Part shown: piece by piece, positions 57,847-64,000 of the stretch
How the letters are laid out: every line of letters starts with the position of its first letter
How positions within the stretch are numbered: the first letter of the stretch is position 1
Assembly (NCBI RefSeq): GCF_009862265.1
Contig: NZ_WWGX01000089.1
Location: 1-64,000, forward strand
Direction of reading: 5' to 3'
DNA length: 64,000 nucleotides
DNA from: Streptomyces sp. SID8352
GTDB taxonomy: Bacteria; Actinomycetota; Actinomycetes; Streptomycetales; Streptomycetaceae
Made by a program: the position numbers and the translations under genes
The notes under the pieces: model-generated
Database searches by the model: none
What the model was told of the DNA's origin: nothing
The model's input: the letters and a program-made list of their open reading frames with translations, nothing else

Positions 57847-59115
57847 TCAGCGGGTGTTGGGGTCCAGGAGTTCGGTGACCCGCCGGGACGCTTCCTTGGC
57901 CGACGTCTGCGCGTCGGCGCCGTTGAGCACCTTGGTCATGTACGCCTTGATGGGGTTGTCGCCCTCGACGGCGCCCCACCGCGGGGTGCTCGGGGTCGCC
58001 CGGCCCTGGGCGGCTCCGGCGGCCATGGCCTCCACGCCCTCCTCGCCCGCGACATCGGCGGCCAGGGACTTCTTGTTGGGCACGTAGTTCATGGTGCGGG
58101 CCAGCTCGGTGTTCCACTTGGACCCGGCCAGCGCCTCGATGACCGCGATGGCGCCGTCGCGGTTGTCGGTGTTCTGCGGGACGACGAGGTCGGAGCCGCC
58201 GGTGAACACGGCCCCGGGCTTGTCGGCGGTCTTGCCCGGCACGGGGAAGAAGCCCAGCTTGTCCTTGAGGTCGGGGTTCTCGCGCAGGATGGTCGTGGCC
58301 AGACCCGGCACCGAGATGATCTGCGCGACCCGGCCCTTGGCGAACACGCCGGACTGCGGCGGGTGCTCCTCGTCGGCGTCCACGGGGCCGTTGCCCAGCT
58401 TCTGGAGCCGCTGGTAGAACTCCATGCCGCGCAGGGCCTCCTCGCTGTCCAGCGCGCCCGTCCAGGCGCCGCCGGAGCCGGTGGCCAGCTCCCCGCCCTC
58501 GTCCCAGATGAACCCGGAGAGCGTGTACCAGTCCTGTCCGGCGAGGTAGATGCCCTGCGCGCCGCCCTGGTTCAGCTTCTCGGTGGCGGTGATCCACTCC
58601 TCGCGGGTGCGCGGCGGCGAGGTGATCCCGGCCTCCTTGAACAGGTCCTTGCGGTAGATGATGACCCGGTTGGCCGCGTACCACGGGATGCCGAACTGCT
58701 GGGACATGTACTCGCCGGGCTCCGCGAGACCGGGCAGCCAGTCGCGGATGCCCCAGTCGCGCATCGACTCCAGCGTCAGGTCCTCCAGCTTGCCCCCCTC
58801 GGCGTACTGGGGCACCTGGGTGTTGCCGACCTCGATGACGTCGGGCTGCTCGGCGCCGCCGTCGGACTTCAGGGCGGTCTGCACCTTCTCGCCGATGCCG
58901 GTCCACTCCTGGATGCGTATGTCCAGGTCGAGATCGGAGTGGGTCTTCTCGAAGTCCTCGGTGAAGCGCTTCAGGAAGTCGTCGGAGGCGCTGCTCTTCA
59001 TCAGCCACACCGTGACGGTGCGCCGTCCGTCTCCGTCGTCCGAGGACAACAGGCTGCAGCCGCTCAGCAGGGTGGCGGACACGCAGGCAAGGGCGAGGAG
59101 GCGACGACGTCTCAC
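57847..59115 (-). CDS. ABC-type sugar-binding lipoprotein without adjacent permeases
   Basis: A 422-residue extracellular solute-binding protein (family 1). The signal RRRRLLALACVSATLLSGC ends in a lipobox Cys. VTVWLMKSSASDDFLKRFTE, DVIEVGNTQVPQYAEGGKLE, FGIPWYAANRVIIYRKDLFK and GGSDLVVPQNTDNRDGAIAV follow the pattern of oligosaccharide-binding proteins. The GTG start at 59115 has GAAGGA. The usual permease and ATPase genes are absent on both sides. It must share a transporter encoded elsewhere or act as a sensor. Confidence 0.9.
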   Translation of the reverse strand: MRRRRLLALACVSATLLSGCSLLSSDDGDGRRTVTVWLMKSSASDDFLKRFTEDFEKTHSDLDLDIRIQEWTGIGEKVQTALKSDGGAEQPDVIEVGNTQVPQYAEGGKLEDLTLESMRDWGIRDWLPGLAEPGEYMSQQFGIPWYAANRVIIYRKDLFKEAGITSPPRTREEWITATEKLNQGGAQGIYLAGQDWYTLSGFIWDEGGELATGSGGAWTGALDSEEALRGMEFYQRLQKLGNGPVDADEEHPPQSGVFAKGRVAQIISVPGLATTILRENPDLKDKLGFFPVPGKTADKPGAVFTGGSDLVVPQNTDNRDGAIAVIEALAGSKWNTELARTMNYVPNKKSLAADVAGEEGVEAMAAGAAQGRATPSTPRWGAVEGDNPIKAYMTKVLNGADAQTSAKEASRRVTELLDPNTR

Positions 59116-59368
59116 GAAGGGTCCTTCTGGTCGAGCAGGTGGCGGACAGGGCGTCCGGCGCACGCGTGGGGAGACCCGACGTGGGGGAACGAGCCGGAGA
59201 CTCGCACGGGTGAATGGGATTTTGGTATGGACGAATGCGGAGGTCAAGGGGTGAACCACTGCACAGCTCCGACGCCTCGCGCTCCACCACGAGTTGGGGC
59301 ACGGTGGAGTGACACATGACACAAGCCGACATAGACGACATCCCCGTCGGGACGGAAGGAACACCACC

Positions 59369-59584
59369 ATGTCGAACCACACCTACCGGGTCACCGAGAT
59401 CGTCGGCACCTCACCGGACGGCGTCGATCAGGCCGTGCGTAACGGTATCGCGCGGGCCTCGCACACCGTAAGGAACCTGGACTGGTTCGAGGTGACCCAG
59501 GTGCGCGGCCAGATCGAGGAGGGGCGGGTCGCGCACTGGCAGGTCGGCCTCAAGGTGGGCTTCCGCCTGGAGGGCTCGGACTGA
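59369..59584 (+). CDS. Dodecin, flavin-binding protein
   Basis: A 71-residue dodecin that assembles into a hollow dodecamer storing or buffering flavins. The sequence YRVTEIVGTSPDGVDQAVRN, ASHTVRNLDWFEVTQVRGQI, with the Trp (LDWFEV) that stacks on flavin and a Gln in the VTQVRG motif, is intact. The start at 59369 has GGAAGGA. Single gene. Confidence 0.93.
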   Translation: MSNHTYRVTEIVGTSPDGVDQAVRNGIARASHTVRNLDWFEVTQVRGQIEEGRVAHWQVGLKVGFRLEGSD

Positions 59585-59624
59585 CCCGCGCGCCCGGACG
59601 GGCGGGAGCGGACGGCCGGGGGCG

Positions 59625-60128
59625 TCATGTGCGGCCCTGCCGTTCCTGGGCGTCCCTCAGTTCGCCCGAGCCGGCCGCCCAGTCGGCGTGGACGACGGTG
59701 AAGCCGGCCCCGCGGGCGTCCGCGCACACCAGTTCGTCGTCGTCCACGAGGACCCGGACGTCCCGGGTGCGGGCGAGCCGCCGCAGGATCTCCAGCTTGG
59801 TCCGCCGGGCGGGCCGCCGGTCGCCGTCGCGGCGCATGTGCACCGTTCCCTCGGGCAGGCCGTGGGCGGCCAGCCAGTCGAGGGTGTCGCGACGGCAGCG
59901 CTCGGGCCGCCCGGTCAGGTAGACGACCTCGCACTCCCCGGCCTCGGCGCGCGCCAGGGCGACGCCCGGGGCCAGCGGTGGATCGTGCGGCGCCGCCGCG
60001 AAGAAGGCGTCCCAGTCGCGGGGCCGCCGCTCCAGGAACCGCTGCCGGTGCGCGGTGCCGGCGAGGGTGTTGTCCAGGTCGAAGACGGCCAGGGGGCGCC
60101 GGCCGCCGCTCCTGCTGCTCTCGGTCAC
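59625..60128 (-). CDS. HAD-superfamily phosphatase (polynucleotide-kinase 3'-phosphatase-like)
   Basis: A 167-residue HAD hydrolase. Motif I AVFDLDNTLA carries both catalytic Asp residues. Motif II is VVYLTGRPERCR, a Lys (RTKLEIL) follows, and motif IV is VLVDDDELVCADA. The short cap-less form and the TGRPERCRRDTLDWLAAHGL segment recall the phosphatase half of polynucleotide kinase. The start is GTG at 60128; TAGGCT just upstream suggests a leaderless transcript. The substrate is unknown. Confidence 0.82.
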   Translation of the reverse strand: MTESSRSGGRRPLAVFDLDNTLAGTAHRQRFLERRPRDWDAFFAAAPHDPPLAPGVALARAEAGECEVVYLTGRPERCRRDTLDWLAAHGLPEGTVHMRRDGDRRPARRTKLEILRRLARTRDVRVLVDDDELVCADARGAGFTVVHADWAAGSGELRDAQERQGRT

Positions 60129-60374
60129 CCTCCCAGCCTAGGCCCTGATCCTGTGGACCCGGCCGCCGGGCGCGGGGCCCGCGCCCGGCCCCTTCGCCGG
60201 GGCCCGGTCCGGCCGGGGGGGGGGACGGGGCAGGGGGCGGGACCGGTCCGGCAGCGCACGGGTGGTGAGCACCCGTCCGGGCCGGGCGGGTACGGCGGGC
60301 GGCGCGGACGGGACGGAACCGTTCCCGGGGAATCCTCGCGCCCCCGGGGTGTTGAACGGAGTGTGAGCACCCCG

Positions 60375-61382
60375 ATGGCGACGACCCGTTTCTCCGTACT
60401 CGACCGCTCCCGCGTCCGCGAGGGACGCACCGCCGCCGAGGCGCTGCGCGACACGGTGCGCCTGGCCCGGGAGGCGGAACGGCTGGGCTACCACCGGTTC
60501 TGGGTGTCCGAGCACCACGGGGTGCCCGGCGTGGCGGGTTCGGCGCCGACGGTGCTGGCCGCCGCGGTGGCCGGGGCGACGCACTCCATCCGGGTCGGCA
60601 CCGGCGGCGTGATGCTGCCCAACCACCGTCCGCTGGTGGTGGCCGAGCAGTTCGGGGTGCTGGAGGCCCTGTTCCCGGGGCGGATCGACATGGGCCTGGG
60701 CCGCTCGGTGGGCTTCACCGACGGGGTGCGCCGGGCGCTGGGCCGGGGCAAGGGCGAGGCCGACGCCTTCGAGGAGCAGGTGGCGGAGCTGCTCGGCTGG
60801 TTCCTCGGCACCTCGCCGACCGGTGTGCGCGCCCGCCCCGCCGAGGGCCTGACGGTGCCCCCGTTCGTGCTGGCCATGGGCGAGGGCGCCGCCGTCGCGG
60901 CCCGTGCCGGGCTTCCGCTGGTCATCGGGGACCTGCGGGACCGGGACCGGATGCGCCGGGGCATCGACCGCTACCGGGCCGGGTTCCGTCCCTCCCGGTG
61001 GAGCGCGGAGCCGTATGTCGTCGTCTCCGGCACCGTCGCCGTGGCCGCCACCGCAAAGGAGGCCCGGCGGCTGCTGCTCCCGGAGGCGTGGTCGATGGCG
61101 ATGGCCCGCACCCGGGGCACCTTCCCGCCGCTGCCCCCGGCCGGGGAAGTGGAGGCCCGGGTGACGACCGCCCGGGAGCGCGAGCTGTACACCGCCGGGC
61201 TGCGCGGCCATGTCGCGGGCACCGAGGAGGAGGTGGCGCGGGAGCTGGAGGCGCTGGTGGCGGAGACGGGCGCGCAGGAGGTGCTGGTCACCACGAGCAC
61301 CCACGACCGGGCGGCGCTGCTGGACTCCTACCGGCGGCTCGCCCGGGTCACCGGCATCGGAACGGCGGCCCCAGGGGCGTAG
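60375..61382 (+). CDS. LLM-class flavin-dependent oxidoreductase
   Basis: A 335-residue luciferase-like monooxygenase with a TIM barrel. FSVLDRSRVREGRTAAEALR, LGYHRFWVSEHHGVPGVAGS, VGTGGVMLPNHRPLVVAEQF and GRIDMGLGRSVGFTDGVRRA match the MsnO8-type group. It would use FMNH2 or F420H2. ATG at 60375 or GTG four codons earlier could be the start; the RBS (GGAG at 60358) is nearer the GTG than is usual. It runs in the same direction as the UvrA-like gene, 160 bp downstream. Confidence 0.88.
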   Translation: MATTRFSVLDRSRVREGRTAAEALRDTVRLAREAERLGYHRFWVSEHHGVPGVAGSAPTVLAAAVAGATHSIRVGTGGVMLPNHRPLVVAEQFGVLEALFPGRIDMGLGRSVGFTDGVRRALGRGKGEADAFEEQVAELLGWFLGTSPTGVRARPAEGLTVPPFVLAMGEGAAVAARAGLPLVIGDLRDRDRMRRGIDRYRAGFRPSRWSAEPYVVVSGTVAVAATAKEARRLLLPEAWSMAMARTRGTFPPLPPAGEVEARVTTARERELYTAGLRGHVAGTEEEVARELEALVAETGAQEVLVTTSTHDRAALLDSYRRLARVTGIGTAAPGA

Positions 61383-61542
61383 AATCGCGGGGTTTGTCCC
61401 CGGCCGCGCCGACACCCCGTCCCTCCGGCCCCGCCGTCCGCCGCTTCCACAGCCCGCCGCCCGCCTCCCCCGTTCCTCCTCCCCCGCACCCCGTCCCCCT
61501 CCCCCGGCCCGCGCGGCCGACGACCGTACGGAGCCCTCCGCG

Positions 61543-63924
61543 ATGCACAGCACCCACGACCCGTACGTCCGTGTCCGCGGCGCCCGTGAGCACAACCTGA
61601 GGGGCGTGGACGTGGACGTCCCCCGGGACGTGGTGGCGGTGTTCACGGGGGTGTCCGGCTCGGGCAAGTCCTCGCTGGCCTTCGGCACCGTCTACGCGGA
61701 GGCGCAGCGGCGGTACTTCGAGTCGGTGGCGCCCTACGCCCGCCGTCTGATCCACCAGGTGGGAGCACCGAAGGTGGCGGAGATCACCGGTCTGCCGCCC
61801 GCCGTGTCGCTGCAGCAGCGGCGGGCGGCGCCGACCGCCCGTTCCTCGGTGGGCACGGTCACCCATCTGTCCAACTCCCTGCGGATGCTGTTCTCCCGGG
61901 CCGGCACCTATCCGCCGGGCGCCGAGCGGCTGGACTCCGACGCCTTCTCTCCCAACACGGCGGCCGGGGCGTGCCCCGAGTGCCACGGGCTGGGCCTGGT
62001 GCACCGCACCACCGAGGACCTGCTGGTCCCGGACCCGTCGCTGTCGATCCGCGAGGGTGCCATCGCCGCGTGGCCGGGCGCCTGGCAGGGGAAGAACCTG
62101 CGGGACGTCCTCGACGCGCTCGGCCACGACGTGGACCGCCCCTGGCGGGAACTGCCCGCCGAGGAGCGCGCGTGGATCCTGTTCACCGACGAGCAGCCGG
62201 TCGTCACGGTGCATCCCGTGCGCGAGGCGGGCCGCATCCAACGGCCCTACCAGGGCACGTACATGAGCGCCCGACGGTATGTGCTCAAGACGTTCGCGGA
62301 CTCGCGGAGCGCCACCCTGCGGGCCAGGGCTGAGCGCTTCCTGACCAGCGATCCGTGCCCGGTGTGCGGGGGCAGCAGGCTACGCGCCGAGGCCCTGGCC
62401 GTGACCGTCGGCGGGCGGACCATCGCGGAGCTGGCGGCGCTGCCGCTGACCGAGCTGGCCGGGGCGCTGCCGGGCGGCGAGGGGGCGGCGGGGGTGCTCA
62501 CCGAGGACCTGACCGCCCGGATCGCGCCGGTGACGGAGCTGGGCCTCGGCTATCTGAGCCTCGACCGGGCCACGCCGACCCTGTCGGCGGGCGAGCTGCA
62601 ACGGCTGCGGCTGGCCACCCAGTTGCGGTCGGGGCTGTTCGGGGTGGTGTACGTCCTCGACGAGCCGTCGGCGGGGCTGCACCCGGCGGACACCCGGGCG
62701 CTGCTGACGGTGCTGGAGCGGCTGAAGGCGGCGGGCAACTCGGTGTTCGTGGTGGAGCACCAGCTCGCGGTGGTGCGGGAGGCCGACTGGATCGTGGACG
62801 TCGGGCCCGGGGCGGGCGAGCACGGCGGGCGGGTGCTGTACAGCGGGCCGGTGGAGGGGCTGGCCGGGGCCGGGGCGTCGGCGACGGCCCGGTACCTCTT
62901 CGACCGCTCCCCGGCACCGGAGCGGGCGGCGCGGGTGCCGCGCGGCTCGGTGCGCGTCGGCCCGGTGACCCGGCACAACCTGCGCGGGGTGACCGCCGAG
63001 TTCCCGCTGGGGGTGCTCACGGCGGTGACCGGGGTGTCCGGCTCGGGGAAGTCGACGCTGGTCGCGGAGGTCACGGAGGAGCTGCCCGGGGTGGGGCGGC
63101 TGGTCCGGGTCGACCAGCGGCCGATCGGCCGCACCCCGCGCTCCAACCTGGCCACGTACACGGGCCTGTTCGACGTGGTGCGAAAGGTGTTCGCGGGGAC
63201 GGACGAGGCCCGCCGCCGGGGGTACGGCGTGGGCCGGTTCTCCTTCAACGTGGCCGGCGGACGGTGCGGGACGTGCCAGGGCGAGGGGTTCGTCAGCGTC
63301 GAGCTGCTCTTCCTGCCGAGCACCTACGCGCCCTGCCCGGACTGCGGCGGGGCGCGCTACGACCCGAAGACGCTGCGGGTCACCCACCGGGGGCGGAACA
63401 TCGCCCAGGTACTGGACCTGACGGTGGAGGAGGCGGCGGAGTTCTTCGCGGACACCCCGGCCGCCGGGCGCGCCCTGACGGCGCTGCTGGACGTGGGGCT
63501 GGGCTATCTGCGGCTCGGCCAGCCGGCCACCGAGCTGTCGGGCGGGGAGGCGCAGCGCATCAAGCTCGCCACCGAGCTGCAACGGGGACGGCGCGGGCAC
63601 ACCCTGTACCTGCTGGACGAGCCGACGACCGGTCTGCACCCCGCCGACACGGCGGTGCTGATGCGGCAGTTGCACGGTCTGGTGGACGCCGGGCACACGG
63701 TGGTCGTGGTGGAGCACGACATGGCGGTGGTGGCGGGCGCGGACCGGGTGATCGACCTTGGGCCGGGCGGCGGGGACGCGGGCGGCCGGATCGTGGCCGA
63801 GGGCACCCCGGCCGAGGTGGCGCGGGCCGCGGGCAGCGCGACGGCGCCCCATCTGGCGGCGGCCCTGTACGGCGAGGACGCGGGTGCGGCACTGTACGGC
63901 GAGGACGCGGGCGGGCGCCGGTGA
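61543..63924 (+). CDS. UvrA-like excinuclease ABC ATPase paralogue
   Basis: A 793-residue tandem ABC ATPase of the UvrA family. Both nucleotide-binding domains are present: Walker A GVSGSGKSS and GVSGSGKST, signatures LSAGELQRLRLA and LSGGEAQRIKLA, Walker B VYVLDEPSAGLHP and LYLLDEPTTGLHP. Zinc modules are CPECHGLG/CPVCGG and CGTCQGEG/CPDCGG. It is about 150 residues shorter than housekeeping UvrA (around 950), matching UvrA-like paralogues. Members protect from DNA-binding antibiotics or move drugs; the role here is unknown. The last residues contain a repeated ALYGEDAG. The gene ends inside a large terminator. Confidence 0.9.
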   Translation: MHSTHDPYVRVRGAREHNLRGVDVDVPRDVVAVFTGVSGSGKSSLAFGTVYAEAQRRYFESVAPYARRLIHQVGAPKVAEITGLPPAVSLQQRRAAPTARSSVGTVTHLSNSLRMLFSRAGTYPPGAERLDSDAFSPNTAAGACPECHGLGLVHRTTEDLLVPDPSLSIREGAIAAWPGAWQGKNLRDVLDALGHDVDRPWRELPAEERAWILFTDEQPVVTVHPVREAGRIQRPYQGTYMSARRYVLKTFADSRSATLRARAERFLTSDPCPVCGGSRLRAEALAVTVGGRTIAELAALPLTELAGALPGGEGAAGVLTEDLTARIAPVTELGLGYLSLDRATPTLSAGELQRLRLATQLRSGLFGVVYVLDEPSAGLHPADTRALLTVLERLKAAGNSVFVVEHQLAVVREADWIVDVGPGAGEHGGRVLYSGPVEGLAGAGASATARYLFDRSPAPERAARVPRGSVRVGPVTRHNLRGVTAEFPLGVLTAVTGVSGSGKSTLVAEVTEELPGVGRLVRVDQRPIGRTPRSNLATYTGLFDVVRKVFAGTDEARRRGYGVGRFSFNVAGGRCGTCQGEGFVSVELLFLPSTYAPCPDCGGARYDPKTLRVTHRGRNIAQVLDLTVEEAAEFFADTPAAGRALTALLDVGLGYLRLGQPATELSGGEAQRIKLATELQRGRRGHTLYLLDEPTTGLHPADTAVLMRQLHGLVDAGHTVVVVEHDMAVVAGADRVIDLGPGGGDAGGRIVAEGTPAEVARAAGSATAPHLAAALYGEDAGAALYGEDAGGRR

Positions 63925-63948
63925 CACCGCACCGGCGCCCGCCCGCGT
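63905..63948. terminator. Strong 18-bp-stem terminator at the end of the UvrA-like gene
   Basis: ACGCGGGCGGGCGCCGGT (63905-63922) and its exact reverse complement (63931-63948) form an 18-bp stem with an 8-nt loop. The TGA stop of the gene lies at the top of the stem (63922-63924). A convergent gene may end close by, so it may act both ways. Confidence 0.8.
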
Positions 63949-63964
63949 TGGCACGGCGCCTTGG

Positions 63965-64000
63965 TCATCCGCGGTCCGGCCGCGTCTCCTCGTCCTCCTC
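63965..64000 (-). CDS. Possible 3' end of a gene running off the window
   Basis: On the minus strand the last eleven codons before a TGA at 63965-63967 read EEDEETRPDRG. This is a charged tail like many Streptomyces C-termini. It would be convergent with the UvrA-like gene and share its terminator. Only 36 bases are visible. Confidence 0.35.
   Translation of the reverse strand, partial: EEDEETRPDRG

Overview
The window is Streptomyces chromosome. GC is very high with strong GC bias at third codon positions. GTG and TTG starts and ATGA/GTGA stop-start overlaps are common. Gene types support this: a gvpOAFGYZJLSK gas-vesicle operon, DUF5133 and DUF574 families, ergothioneine genes and actinobacterial F420/PPOX-type proteins. 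Nothing identifies the species. No tRNA, rRNA or CRISPR array was seen.

Layout. 1-1395: an intact IS5-family insertion sequence that has split a VOC-family gene. 1.7-7.6 kb: a secreted beta-propeller, a zinc alcohol dehydrogenase, a small basic protein, an SDR and a 5'-truncated FAD oxidoreductase. 7.6-13.0 kb: a complete ten-gene gas-vesicle operon on the minus strand. 14.1-26.2 kb: a GAF-PP2C phosphatase, an ABC-F protein preceded by a seven-codon leader peptide, an MFS transporter, an alpha/beta hydrolase, a lipoprotein, pirin, a TPR protein and peptide deformylase.

26.2-42.3 kb is a genomic island bounded by a 49-bp direct repeat. One copy of the repeat is the 3' end of a flavin disulfide reductase gene. 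The island holds a three-gene overlapping minus-strand operon of about 14 kb. Its products are a 1963-aa fusion of DEDDh exonuclease, DinG-like helicase and RecQ-like helicase, a 756-aa protein I cannot assign, and a 1944-aa protein with a STAND/ORC-like ATPase domain. A decayed IS3 element lies at the right end. No integrase is visible. The arrangement looks like a mobile, probably anti-phage, nucleic-acid-processing system, and it is the main candidate for an undescribed system here.

42.3-52.7 kb: the reductase, thioredoxin, LacI and TetR regulators, an NADPH-FMN reductase with two matching operators upstream, a DUF574 methyltransferase, a CBS protein, small oxidoreductases and a PemK/MazF-like toxin. 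Two MITE-like inverted-repeat elements lie here, one supplying the toxin gene's stop codon. 53.2-57.7 kb: egtABCD for ergothioneine, translationally coupled and preceded by strong hairpins. 57.8-64.0 kb: a solitary sugar-binding lipoprotein, dodecin, a HAD phosphatase, an LLM flavin oxidoreductase and a UvrA-like ABC ATPase ended by an 18-bp-stem terminator.
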